Below, one piece after another: positions 1-7,704 of a DNA stretch of 33,313 nt (the stretch's first letter is position 1; every line of letters begins with the position of its first letter). Made by a program: the position numbers and the translations under genes. The notes under the pieces were generated by a model. It searched no databases and was not told where the DNA came from. It saw nothing but the letters and a program-made list of their open reading frames with translations. This stretch comes from an unicellular cyanobacterium SU3 (GTDB taxonomy: Bacteria > Cyanobacteriota > Cyanobacteriia > Cyanobacteriales > Microcystaceae): NCBI GenBank assembly GCA_002172675.1, contig NETF01000205.1, positions 1 to 33,313 on the forward strand, read 5' to 3'.

Positions 1-208
1 GTTTCGGAACGATTAGACGTTGGATAGGAGAAATCATTGCTTACTTTGATGAAGGAACTACTAGCGGTGTCGTGGAGGGAATTAATAATAAATTAAAGTT
101 GATTAAAAGAAGAGGTTATGGTTTCAGAAATTTTGATAATTTTAAACTAAGAAGTTTTTTAACTTGGCATTTTACTATTTGATTTTACATACTAAGTTCG
201 GTAGAACC
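1..208 (+). mobile_element. Right end of an ISL3-family insertion sequence (partial)
   Basis: The window opens inside an insertion sequence. The transposase C-terminus ends at 182 and is followed by a short AT-rich tail. The probable right terminal inverted repeat lies within about 183-208; read on the minus strand it starts GGTTCTACCGAACTTAG, the style of ISL3 element ends. Immediately after 208 an unrelated reading frame resumes, so 208 is the inferred element boundary. The left end and the target duplication lie outside the window, so the family call rests on the transposase tail and the exact edge is approximate. Confidence 0.6.
3..182 (+). CDS. ISL3-family transposase, C-terminal fragment
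   Basis: This is the last 59 residues of a DDE transposase, cut by the window edge at its 5' side. Visible is the family's C-terminal block SGVVEGINNKLKLIKRRGYG followed by FRNFDNF and a hydrophobic tail ending HFTI. The Glu in VVEGINNK corresponds to the last acidic residue of the catalytic triad in ISL3-type transposases. The enzyme would act in the cytoplasm and bind its own terminal repeats. The frame runs open from the first bases, so the gene certainly extends to the left; whether it is intact cannot be seen. Confidence 0.8.
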   Translation, partial: FGTIRRWIGEIIAYFDEGTTSGVVEGINNKLKLIKRRGYGFRNFDNFKLRSFLTWHFTI

Positions 209-295
209 TTACCTTTTATCCAACAAAGTTTAAAAGAGGGAGAAACAAGAACACTAAAACAATTTCGTCAGTGGATTAAACAACAAACTAGCTAA
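209..295 (+). pseudogene. Tail of a gene interrupted by the ISL3-type element
   Basis: Directly after the inferred IS end an open frame encodes 28 residues (LPFIQQSLKEGETRTLKQFR and eight more) and stops at 293-295. The composition, amphipathic with many K, Q and E, looks like real protein, and the frame begins at the IS boundary. The simplest reading is that this is the C-terminus of a gene whose 5' part lies left of the IS. The family is not recognised. It ends one base before the stop codon of the convergent lipoprotein gene. Confidence 0.4.
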
Positions 296-811
296 TTAAT
301 CCCAAACGGTATTTTTATCCGTTTCAATCCCTTTTAAATGAGTTTCTTCTAAATTGACACCCGTTAGAATAGCACCTTTGAGATTAGCATTTTCTAAGTT
401 TGCACCTTTGAGATTAGCATTTTCTAAATTGGCTCCTTGTAAATTTGCATCGATTAAAATGGCGTTTTCTAAATCAGTTTCACTAAGATTTGTCTCTACT
501 AAAATAGCATTTTCTAAAATAATGCTTGATAGATCAGATTGATATAAATTAGCGTTAGATAAATTAGCTCTAGTGAGATCAACGGGTTCTGCTTCATCAA
601 TCCCAAAAGGCGTAACAGATAACGGGGAACTACTGCGAGGAATACGATATTTAAGACCGAAATTTTCTCTCGGTAAATTAACGCCTTCTAAGTTGCAACC
701 GACACATTCTCTATCTAATTCTAGGCGATATAAATTATTAGTCGTTTCCGTGCAACCTATCAATATTAAAGGAGTGGATAATAAACAAATAACAAAAGGA
801 ATATATTTCAT
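296..811 (-). CDS. Pentapeptide-repeat lipoprotein
   Basis: The chosen start (ATG at 811) gives 171 residues beginning MKYIPFVICLLSTPLILIGC, a lipoprotein signal with lipobox LIGC; an upstream in-frame ATG would add ten residues before the signal and is less likely. After a Cys-containing spacer (ECVGCNLEGVNL), the second half is built of pentapeptide repeats of type A(N/D)LXX, such as NLENANLKGANLENANLKGA, which fold as a right-handed quadrilateral beta-helix. Such proteins are abundant in cyanobacteria and mostly of unknown role. This one should be anchored to a membrane facing the periplasm or lumen. The DNA shows near-identical 30-bp units at 372-431, a sign of recent repeat duplication. 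No operon partner is visible. Confidence 0.75.
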   Translation of the reverse strand: MKYIPFVICLLSTPLILIGCTETTNNLYRLELDRECVGCNLEGVNLPRENFGLKYRIPRSSSPLSVTPFGIDEAEPVDLTRANLSNANLYQSDLSSIILENAILVETNLSETDLENAILIDANLQGANLENANLKGANLENANLKGAILTGVNLEETHLKGIETDKNTVWD

Positions 812-898
812 AATGCTCAAAAATCGGGCATACATTAACAAATCTCTAATAAAAAGTAATCAAAGGCTAAAACTCTTCGTTTTTATTTTTTCTTTGGG

Positions 899-922
899 TT
901 CATCACTAAGTTCATCACTAAA
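899..922. repeat. 12-bp tandem duplication
   Basis: Two adjacent 12-mers, TTCATCACTAAG and TTCATCACTAAA, lie in the 230-bp gap between the divergent lipoprotein gene and infC. No function is evident. Confidence 0.6.
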
Positions 923-960
923 TTTAATTATATCGAACCACAGATTAAGTCAAGACAGAC

Positions 961-989
961 TTGCAATAATTTGTAGTACATGATATGAT
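961..989 (+). promoter_or_regulatory. Candidate sigma70-type promoter of infC
   Basis: TTGCAA at 961-966 and TATGAT at 984-989 are separated by exactly 17 bases. Transcription would start near 996, giving a leader of about 45 nt before infC. A strong AGGAGG follows at 1025-1030. This is consensus matching only. Confidence 0.45.
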
Positions 990-1041
990 ACAGTTAATCA
1001 AAGCTAAAAATAGTTGTTAAATTTAGGAGGAATCAAGTAGT

Positions 1042-1593
1042 TTGGGACGACCCAGAAGAAGAAATAAACCCTTTAAACCTTTCAATCAATCTAATAAACA
1101 TCGAGTTAATAATCGAATTCGAGCAGAAGAAGTTAGAGTTGTGGCTGAAAATGGGGATCAAATAGGCATTAAACCCGTAGCAGAAGCAATAGACATAGCA
1201 CAAGAAGTTGGCTTAGACTTAGTAGAAGTTGCCCCCAACGCCTCACCTCCAGTGTGCAAAATCATTGATTACGGTAAGTTTAAGTACGAACTACAGAAAA
1301 AAGAATCCTTAGCTAAGAAAAACCGTACAGAAAATACCCTAAAAGAAGTTAAGCTAAGATACTGCACCGATACAGGTGACTTAAATACGAAACTTAGACA
1401 AGCAAGAAAGTTTCTTGAGAATGGCTCAAAAGTTAAGTTCTCTATGAGATTTAGAGGTCGAGAAAGAGCATTTATGAAGCTTGGCCGCGAAAAATTAGAT
1501 AATATCGTAGATAGACTATCTGATGTTGCTAATCAAGACGGAAATAGCAACTATAACGGTCATCAACTGTCTATTATACTTGAACCAAGTTAA
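1042..1593 (+). CDS. infC: Translation initiation factor IF-3, divergent copy
   Basis: The 183-residue product keeps the IF-3 layout. It has a basic N-terminal extension (GRPRRRNKPF), the N-domain with VNNRIRAEEVRVV and SPPVCKIIDYGKFKYE, a Lys-rich linker, and the C-domain with LKEVKLRY and VKFSMRFRGRE. IF-3 binds the 30S subunit, checks the start codon and initiator tRNA, and prevents premature 50S joining. The start is TTG at 1042, 11 bases after AGGAGG; an in-frame TAG at 1024 rules out a longer form. Rare infC start codons are a known autoregulatory device in other bacteria. The C-terminus lacks the usual basic block before EGR-M (here SNYNGHQLSIILEPS), unlike typical cyanobacterial IF-3, so this may be a second paralogue. 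Obg follows 152 bp downstream. Confidence 0.82.
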   Translation: MGRPRRRNKPFKPFNQSNKHRVNNRIRAEEVRVVAENGDQIGIKPVAEAIDIAQEVGLDLVEVAPNASPPVCKIIDYGKFKYELQKKESLAKKNRTENTLKEVKLRYCTDTGDLNTKLRQARKFLENGSKVKFSMRFRGRERAFMKLGREKLDNIVDRLSDVANQDGNSNYNGHQLSIILEPS

Positions 1594-1620
1594 TTGATTA
1601 GAAACAGTATGATTTATCGT

Positions 1621-1658
1621 AGGGGTTAACACTGAGGGTCATCGAAGTGTTGACCCCT
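1621..1658 (+). terminator. Strong hairpin after infC
   Basis: AGGGGTTAACACT (1621-1633) and AGTGTTGACCCCT (1646-1658) form a 13-bp stem with one G-T pair and a 12-nt loop, 27 bases after the infC stop. There is no U-run, so it may be an attenuating or processing hairpin rather than a classic terminator. A close relative of the stem occurs at 11408-11431. Confidence 0.5.
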
Positions 1659-1745
1659 ATAATTGTTATAAAATAGCCGAGGGAAAACAGCAATGCGAAG
1701 AGGGACTACAATCAAATAAGGATTACATGAGTTAGAAGAAATAGA

Positions 1746-2729
1746 ATGCAGTTTATTGATCGCGCAGAAATCGAAGTTGAAGGGGGAAAGGGAGGGGATG
1801 GTATTGTGGCCTTCCGACGAGAAAAATATGTTCCGGCAGGAGGACCAGCAGGAGGAAATGGGGGTAAAGGGGGATCAGTTATCTTAAAAGCAGAAGAAAA
1901 TCTACAAACCTTATTAGACTTCCGTTATGCTCGTCGTTTCAAAGCAGATGACGGTAAACGAGGGGGTCCCAATAACTGCACTGGGGCCATGGGTAAAGAT
2001 ATTATTATCGAGGTTCCCTGCGGTACCGTAGTCTATGACCTGGAAACAGAAGAAATATTAGGGGATTTAGTAGAAAATGGTCAAACCCTCTGCGTTGCAC
2101 AAGGGGGAAAAGGAGGGTTAGGAAATAAACACTTTCTCAGTAACCAAAACCGAGCCCCAGAATACGCTTTACCTGGGTTAGAAGGGGAACACCGTAACCT
2201 TAGATTAGAATTAAAGTTATTAGCAGAGGTGGGGATTATTGGCTTACCAAATGCAGGAAAATCAACGCTAATCGCTTCATTATCCGCTGCTCGTCCTAAA
2301 ATTGCTGATTATCCCTTTACTACTTTAGTGCCTAACCTGGGAGTGGTACGAAAACCCACCGGAGACGGAACCGTATTTGCTGATATTCCCGGATTGATTG
2401 CAGGGGCCCACGAAGGAATAGGGTTAGGCCATGAATTTTTACGACACATTGAACGCACCCGTCTCCTATTGCATCTGGTAGATGTCACTTCTGCTGATCC
2501 CATCGCTGACTACGAAGTGATTCAACAAGAGTTAACCGCTTATGGAAGAGGATTAAGCGATCGCCCACAAATTATTGCTCTTAATAAAGTTGATGCTTGC
2601 GATCGAGATACCCTAGACTTGATAACCGAGGAATTACAACAGTTAAGCAAGTCTCCCATTTTTGCTATCTCTGCTGTGACTAAAACTGGTGTTGAGGACT
2701 TGTTACAAGTCATTTGGAAGAGGTTATAG
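1746..2729 (+). CDS. obg: Obg/CgtA GTPase
   Basis: The 327-residue GTPase has the complete Obg architecture. The glycine-rich Obg fold spans residues 1-158 ([19 protein letters not shown]). The G domain follows with G1 GLPNAGKST at 166-174, FTTL at 191-194, DIPG at 213-216 and NKVD at 280-283. Obg proteins bind the ribosome and couple GTP/ppGpp status to 50S maturation and growth. The protein ends soon after the G5 region and lacks the C-terminal OCT domain of Bacillus Obg, as is usual in cyanobacteria. The start matches the conserved MQFIDRA. It lies downstream of infC and could be co-transcribed despite the hairpin between them. It converges with the TPP-enzyme gene. Confidence 0.95.
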   Translation: MQFIDRAEIEVEGGKGGDGIVAFRREKYVPAGGPAGGNGGKGGSVILKAEENLQTLLDFRYARRFKADDGKRGGPNNCTGAMGKDIIIEVPCGTVVYDLETEEILGDLVENGQTLCVAQGGKGGLGNKHFLSNQNRAPEYALPGLEGEHRNLRLELKLLAEVGIIGLPNAGKSTLIASLSAARPKIADYPFTTLVPNLGVVRKPTGDGTVFADIPGLIAGAHEGIGLGHEFLRHIERTRLLLHLVDVTSADPIADYEVIQQELTAYGRGLSDRPQIIALNKVDACDRDTLDLITEELQQLSKSPIFAISAVTKTGVEDLLQVIWKRL

Positions 2730-2740
2730 ATTGGTTGTTC

Positions 2741-2763
2741 AAAAAAGGTGGGCATTGCCCACC
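2741..2763 (-). terminator. Rho-independent terminator of the TPP-enzyme gene
   Basis: On the minus strand GGTGGGC-AAT-GCCCACC is followed by six T, directly downstream of the stop at 2771. The stem is 7 bp and GC-rich. On the plus strand no T-run follows, so it acts mainly for the minus-strand gene. Confidence 0.8.
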
Positions 2764-2770
2764 CTACATA

Positions 2771-4969
2771 TTAGCTTAATAACTCGTTGGCACGCTTACT
2801 TAGAGCCTCTGCCGTTAAACCATTAAATTCCATAATTTGTCCGGCACTAGAGGCGGTTTCTCCACGCTTCCAAGCAAAGGTATCTCGCTTACAATTACTC
2901 CGTAACATAACAGGTTCCAACATAGCAGACGTACCACCAGTTACCCCAATTAAAGCGTCACCACCGAACAGTTTTTCAAACCCTTCATCATCTAAGAAAT
3001 GACTATCTTTTTCACTGCAAGTTTGCCAAGCAACATCATGGGGACGGTATAAGCGACGGGGACTAAGAACCGAAACAATTTTAACGCCGATGCCTTCATT
3101 TTCTAAGTGTAAAGCGGCATCAAACACAGGAATTAAAGTCATATCACCAATGACAGCAAAAACAACTTTTTTCTTGCCTTCACTCTCGTGTAAAATAATG
3201 CCTCCATCTTGCAAACCTTGACGAGTTTGTTCTAGAGTTGTTCTGATAGGTAAAGGTGATTTACTAGCAGTAATGGTTATGCCTTTATTCTTAGTTTGTA
3301 CTGCCCATTCATAACATACTTGAATACTATTGGCATCACAAGGAAACAGAGGGAAAATGTTACCATTTCTCATCATGCCAGCAAAATAATTTTCAATTTC
3401 AGGTCGTTGATGGGTCCAACCATTACGACCTTGTTCTAAAGCGCCGGCAGTAAATAAAGTAATCGTAGAAGGGGTAGGACGACGTAACTCGGCCATCGCT
3501 TGGGTAACAGTTTGCCAGATGGGTAAACCATTGATAGCAAAAGACTCATAAGAACACCATAGGGTTCTTGAACCAAACAAAGCCAAACCCGCAGCTAAAC
3601 CAGCGCAAGCATCTTCACTTAAAGGTTCATACACTTGTCCTCCTGGTCCTTGAAAATAAAGGTCATCAACAGTAGGGTGAACAATTTTTAAACCAATATT
3701 GATATTATTAATCCCAGAAGCCGCATTACCATCAGCATTAGCCACCACAAAGTTGGGGTCTTTTTGTCCCACATGAACCACTAATTCCCCCATAGCAGTG
3801 GTGGCGACTTTTTTCTCCCCGTGTACCTCGTATTCGGTTAAGGGTAAGTCTCCCAACTCTGGCAAAGGTAACACCTTCTCTGTTACCACGTTATGGGATG
3901 CAGGACCGCCAGCAGAGCGTTCAAAGTTAGTACGAACCAGTTGCCAAGCTTCAGGAGATAAAGCCCGTTGTTTCAACGCACTGACAATATAGTCTTTGTC
4001 TACAGTATCCCCAGGATATAGATTATGAGATTTTGCACCCCGTTTGTGAACCCCGGCCCCTTTGAGTTGTTTGACGATGAGAACGGTTAAGGTCCCGTTT
4101 AATGCAGACTTAGCCGCTTTATCGGTCGCTTCTAAAATAGCTTGGGTAAAGGCCATCCGTTTGGCCAGAGAAAACTGGGTACTATCGACATATTCTCCTT
4201 CTTGGTTGCTGTCGTCATAGTCTTTAGCGTTAACTAAAATCACTTCAGCAAAACCATTTCCTTGCCAATAAGCAATCATTTCTTCGTTGGTTTTAGTAGA
4301 CACCATACTATGATGTTCTTGGGAATAGCCATTCCACACCAGGATAGGTAGAAAGTTAGTAACATCAGGATAAGAAGTATTAAAGTGAGCAAAACTACTC
4401 ATAATATAGGGTTCCCCTAACCCACCATCCCCAATGGTGACAGGAAACAGTGTACCAGGATGTAATTTAGCGCCGGCCATAGCAAAATGTTGTCCTTGTC
4501 CCAAAGGACCAGCCGGGTTGAGCAGTCCTGGTATTTGTCCTGAAAGGTGGCCCAGGAGTCCGTGCATTTCCCTAAACCGTTCACCCATTTGTTGTACCGT
4601 GGTGATGCCCATATCTTCGAGGGAACGGTCTAAAAACATATTACTGTAAAAACCTGGAGCATGATGACCCACTTCAGTAATAATGTTCTTATGACCTAAC
4701 ATCACTAAGGCTGCAATGGTGTCGGCGATACTTGCAAACCCTCCAGGATGCCCTGATTGTTTGGTAGCAGCAGTTTGTAGGGTTAAGTACCGTAATGCGT
4801 CGGCTGCTAAGAGAGTTTGAAAAACGGCATTAGGGTCATTAGCTGAGGAAATGGCTTTATTATCAGACTGTATGGCGGCTTCTGTCGTATATTGTTCGTA
4901 GTTGGGTAAGTTTTCGCCAAAATGTTGAATTCCTTGACAAAATGCTGGTATTGCGCTGGCAACTGTCAT
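2771..4969 (-). CDS. Phosphoketolase/transketolase-like TPP-dependent enzyme
   Basis: The 732-residue protein belongs to the thiamine-diphosphate transketolase/phosphoketolase superfamily. It shows QSGHPGGFAS (73-78 core) and a TPP/Mg motif from GDGG (180-183) to WNGY (212-215), spaced as in phosphoketolases. The C-terminal half has NGWTHQRPE and PCDANSIQVCYEW, resembling the phosphoketolase THQ and PPDAN blocks. It lacks the GHWGTTPGLNF opening of bona fide XFP. Related cyanobacterial proteins are often labelled xylulose-5-phosphate epimerase or putative phosphoketolase. A C2-ketol transfer on sugar phosphates is likely; the exact substrate and product are not known from sequence. The start at 4969 was preferred over 5002 because AGGAAG lies about 10 bases upstream and MTVASAIPAF fits the fold start. 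It appears monocistronic. Confidence 0.78.
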   Translation of the reverse strand: MTVASAIPAFCQGIQHFGENLPNYEQYTTEAAIQSDNKAISSANDPNAVFQTLLAADALRYLTLQTAATKQSGHPGGFASIADTIAALVMLGHKNIITEVGHHAPGFYSNMFLDRSLEDMGITTVQQMGERFREMHGLLGHLSGQIPGLLNPAGPLGQGQHFAMAGAKLHPGTLFPVTIGDGGLGEPYIMSSFAHFNTSYPDVTNFLPILVWNGYSQEHHSMVSTKTNEEMIAYWQGNGFAEVILVNAKDYDDSNQEGEYVDSTQFSLAKRMAFTQAILEATDKAAKSALNGTLTVLIVKQLKGAGVHKRGAKSHNLYPGDTVDKDYIVSALKQRALSPEAWQLVRTNFERSAGGPASHNVVTEKVLPLPELGDLPLTEYEVHGEKKVATTAMGELVVHVGQKDPNFVVANADGNAASGINNINIGLKIVHPTVDDLYFQGPGGQVYEPLSEDACAGLAAGLALFGSRTLWCSYESFAINGLPIWQTVTQAMAELRRPTPSTITLFTAGALEQGRNGWTHQRPEIENYFAGMMRNGNIFPLFPCDANSIQVCYEWAVQTKNKGITITASKSPLPIRTTLEQTRQGLQDGGIILHESEGKKKVVFAVIGDMTLIPVFDAALHLENEGIGVKIVSVLSPRRLYRPHDVAWQTCSEKDSHFLDDEGFEKLFGGDALIGVTGGTSAMLEPVMLRSNCKRDTFAWKRGETASSAGQIMEFNGLTAEALSKRANELLS

Positions 4970-5124
4970 GTGTGAGTTCTTCCTATATTTATATAACGGC
5001 AAGTATTAAGACAATCTTACAGGTTTGTGGGTATTAATTTATACAATATTAATTATTTTTAGTAATGGAAATTATTCTATCGTTGTTATAGAGATGATAG
5101 GTTATTGTTAAATTAAACAGTCAG

Positions 5125-5528
5125 TTATTCTTGCGTCCAATTTTCTAAATTTAATCTTTCTATTCTTAAAAAATAACTATCATCAGAAACAACAATTAAT
5201 CCTTTAATTATCGCAGTGGCAGCAATTAAAATATCTTCAGTTTGGATGGGTAGTCCTCTTAATCTTAAGTTAGTATGAATTTCTGCTGCTTTTTCTAAGA
5301 TAGCTATATCATCTAATAAAATAATTTGATAATCCTGACAAAATTCATTAAATCTTTTGATTTTTTAGTTGCTTTTACAGCTAATAAACCTCTTTTGATT
5401 TCAAAATAACTGATACAACTCATATAGATAGATGGTTCTTTAGTTTTAACCAGTTCAAGTTGTTGAAGAATTTGAAGATTTTGCTTAAACGCTAAAGACA
5501 GAATATTAGTATCTAATAAATAACTCAT
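5125..5528 (-). pseudogene. vapC: VapC-type PIN toxin, frameshifted
   Basis: From ATG at 5528 the gene reads MSYLLDTNILSLAFK, the classic PIN-domain opening with the first acidic residue (D7 of LLDTN), then EIKRGLLAV with the second acidic residue. The frame breaks near the short T runs at 5355-5366 and terminates at 5313. The remaining toxin continues in another frame: RFNEFCQDYQIILLDD, then GLPIQTEDILIAATA (third acidic site) and VVSDDSYFLRI, to a stop at 5125-5127. Restoring one base gives a full-length toxin of about 134 residues. PIN toxins are Mg-dependent RNases that usually cut tRNA or rRNA. An in-frame GTG at 5534 is an alternative start. It sits immediately after its partner gene. 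A sequencing error in a homopolymer is possible. Confidence 0.8.
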
Positions 5529-5534
5529 AATCAC

Positions 5535-5831
5535 TTATTTACGTTTGACCGCTTCATCAAAAATTGCCATTTCTTCTGGGGTTAAATCATTTAACATTCC
5601 AGCGATCAGTTCTGTTGACATTATGCCACTACAACGCTTTTTTAAGCTTTCATCTGAAATAGAAGTAAATTCTTCAAAGGATAGATTTTCCGCAAACAGT
5701 TTAGATAGATGTTGAACCATTTCTGAATAATTCAGTTCCTCTTTAAATAAAGGACGTTCTTTCATTAAACTAGAAACAACTGGTTCAATCCGTTTAATTA
5801 TTGATTCTCGTTGTAGATCGGTTGATAACAT
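5535..5831 (-). CDS. Putative antitoxin partner of the PIN toxin
   Basis: This 98-residue protein begins MLSTDLQRESIIKRIEPVVS and ends NDLTPEEMAIFDEAVKRK. It is mostly helical and charged, and no known DNA-binding motif can be named. Its stop codon lies one base from the toxin's possible GTG start, an arrangement typical of antitoxin-toxin pairs, and similar proteins are linked to PIN toxins in other cyanobacteria. A good ribosome site (GAGGAGAG) lies about 7 bases before the ATG. If its toxin is dead, the gene may persist as an orphan antitoxin or be decaying. The antitoxin function is inferred from context and size. Confidence 0.65.
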   Translation of the reverse strand: MLSTDLQRESIIKRIEPVVSSLMKERPLFKEELNYSEMVQHLSKLFAENLSFEEFTSISDESLKKRCSGIMSTELIAGMLNDLTPEEMAIFDEAVKRK

Positions 5832-5917
5832 ATTGATCTCTCCTCTAAAAAATTGTCAAACATATTGCCCATTTTCCTATCTTATCAAAATTTTCTAGTC
5901 AAAATATAATTATCACA

Positions 5918-7273
5918 CTACATTTGACAAAAGTTTCTTACATATTCTTTAAAGACTGGAGACAAATTAAATACAATTTTATCTTCATTTAGACTTTTAG
6001 TAACTAAGTAGCGTTTTTGTAAAGATTGCAAACTATTTATAAAATCGGTTGATGATAATTCTATATCTTGTCTTAGTTGTTCTTTAGTAACAGCATGACC
6101 AAACTTACTAAATTTTAAAATAAGTTCTTTTTCTGGAGAAGATAATCGATTAATTATTTGTCTAAAATGATATTTTATATTTGTAGTAATTAGTAAGTTA
6201 TCCTCAGCTAAAAATTCAGAAACGTGACCATTATAAACATCTTTAATCAAACCAGCAATATCTTTTAAATAAATGGTATTACCTTCATATAAGGTAACTA
6301 ATTTTAACCAAGTATCCTCATCTTTCAAATTTTTGTTTCTTAGAAGGTCAAGATTTTCTATTCCTGAGAGTTCTAAGCATTTGACGGGATATCGTTCTTC
6401 ATCTAAACAATGCATCTCTGAACATTGTTCCTGACTAATTAAAATAAAATGACTTTGATGTTGAATTTCTGTGATAAGTTTGAAAAAATTTTTATAATCT
6501 TGATACTCACTTTTATATTGACCAGAAAATTCACCAGGAATAAAAATATTTTGAACATCATCTAGAATAATTAAGCATTTTTGAGTAATTAAAGTGTCTA
6601 GCAATTGTCTAATTTTATCGTCTGTACTTTCTTTAGGTTCTTGTTGACATACTTTTAATAAATTATCAAGTAATAAATCCAGAGATTTAGGGAATTTTAG
6701 TGTTTTCCAAATAATAACTTCAAATGGTTGTAAGTTGAGATCAACAAAACGTTTAACTAAGGTTGTTTTTCCAATACCAAATAATCCTAATACTGAAATT
6801 AAAGGAGTGTTTTGATTAAATATCCAATTAGATAAGGTTGTTAGTTCAGTTTCTCTATTATAAAAGTCAGTAATTTTAGGAGCTAAAGTTAAATTATGAA
6901 ACAGTAAACTATTTTGATGGGGTTTATTATTACTTTGATTATTTTTATTTATTTCATTAAATGTTTGAGAACAAAAATTAAAGTTTTGATTAATTTCAAC
7001 AATTTGAGATGATTTAGTATACACTCTTTCAAGATTGGAACGAAAATTAGACTTTTTTATATCTTCTCCTAAAGCTTCTGATAAAAGTTTCCATAACTGA
7101 TAACCTACACCTCTTACATGAGTCTCACTACGATGACATTTTTGACCTATTTCTTCATAGGTTTGTCCGTGTAAAGTTCCTTCAATTACAGCTTTTTGAA
7201 CATCATCTAAATGCTTACCAGTATGTTCAAAAATTAAGGTGTCTATTAATTGTGAAATTTCTGTGACATTCAT
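5918..7273 (-). CDS. STAND ATPase: vMAP-type HTH plus NB-ARC, no sensor repeats
   Basis: The 451-residue protein has an N-terminal helical HTH-like domain (about 1-90) with HLDDVQKAVIEGTLHGQTYE and HVRGVGYQLWKLLSEALG, characteristic of cyanobacterial proteins with the vMAP N-terminal domain. After a low-complexity Asn/Gln linker (about 92-122) comes an NB-ARC NTPase with P-loop GLFGIGKTT (163-171) and Walker B LIILDDVQ (234-241), then a winged-helix-like region (about 370-450). Such STAND proteins are signal-gated switches that oligomerise on ligand binding. Most relatives carry C-terminal WD40, TPR or pentapeptide sensors; this one ends right after the winged helix, so the sensor is absent or separate. 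It lies upstream of the vapBC-like pair and diverges from a small ORF. A defence or regulatory role is inference only. Confidence 0.78.
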   Translation of the reverse strand: MNVTEISQLIDTLIFEHTGKHLDDVQKAVIEGTLHGQTYEEIGQKCHRSETHVRGVGYQLWKLLSEALGEDIKKSNFRSNLERVYTKSSQIVEINQNFNFCSQTFNEINKNNQSNNKPHQNSLLFHNLTLAPKITDFYNRETELTTLSNWIFNQNTPLISVLGLFGIGKTTLVKRFVDLNLQPFEVIIWKTLKFPKSLDLLLDNLLKVCQQEPKESTDDKIRQLLDTLITQKCLIILDDVQNIFIPGEFSGQYKSEYQDYKNFFKLITEIQHQSHFILISQEQCSEMHCLDEERYPVKCLELSGIENLDLLRNKNLKDEDTWLKLVTLYEGNTIYLKDIAGLIKDVYNGHVSEFLAEDNLLITTNIKYHFRQIINRLSSPEKELILKFSKFGHAVTKEQLRQDIELSSTDFINSLQSLQKRYLVTKSLNEDKIVFNLSPVFKEYVRNFCQM

Positions 7274-7353
7274 AGAAACTAGACAGAATAAGAGTTTTGA
7301 GTATTATAGTCTAATTCAATCAATTAATTAATCCTCAGCTTGATGAAGATTTA

Positions 7354-7584
7354 GTGACAGAAAAACAAGAACAATTAGAAAAAATTAAAGCAGGAGTTCA
7401 AAAGATGAGGGATACGCTGTCTTATGCTCTCTCTGATGATCCTTCTAATAATGATTTTGATAACTACATAGAAAGACTTATTAGATTACGAATTAAAATT
7501 GAGCTTTTGAGTAATAACCTGTCGGAAAAAGATGTCAAAAAATATCTAAGATCTATAATCAATGACGATGATGGCAACAAATAG
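7354..7584 (+). CDS. Small acidic, helical protein of unknown function
   Basis: GTG at 7354 opens 76 residues rich in Lys, Glu and Asp, predicted to be two or three helices (EQLEKIKAGVQKMRDTL, IERLIRLRIKIELLS). The family is not recognised. It is followed 27 bases later by the start of a truncated VapC, so it may be the leftover antitoxin of that module, but it lacks an obvious DNA-binding motif. The ribosome site is weak. The frame stays open upstream to 7315 without a better ATG start. Confidence 0.45.
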   Translation: MTEKQEQLEKIKAGVQKMRDTLSYALSDDPSNNDFDNYIERLIRLRIKIELLSNNLSEKDVKKYLRSIINDDDGNK

Positions 7585-7611
7585 CTATATTATAATTGCT
7601 ACTTTTGACTG

Positions 7612-7704
7612 ATGAAATATACTCTCGATACTCATGCCTTAATCTGGTTTTTAGAAGGAAATTCTTGTTTGGGGTGGGTTGTCACACTGATTTCTACATT
7701 GTAA
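7612..7704 (+). pseudogene. VapC N-terminal stub
   Basis: ATG at 7612 reads MKYTLDTHALIWFLEGNS, the unmistakable start of a PIN-domain toxin (LDTHALIWFLE with the first metal-binding Asp). After about 18 codons the toxin similarity ends and the frame runs into the antisense of the neighbouring antitoxin, stopping at 7704. The other catalytic residues are missing, so no toxin is made. The junction near 7665 looks like a deletion or recombination breakpoint. Confidence 0.7.

Noticed and set aside
354-983. Plus-strand open frames of 62 and 136 codons
   Set aside because: The first is antisense to the pentapeptide repeats and the second is mostly antisense to the lipoprotein gene, running into the AT-rich leader. 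Neither has a ribosome site or protein-like pattern.
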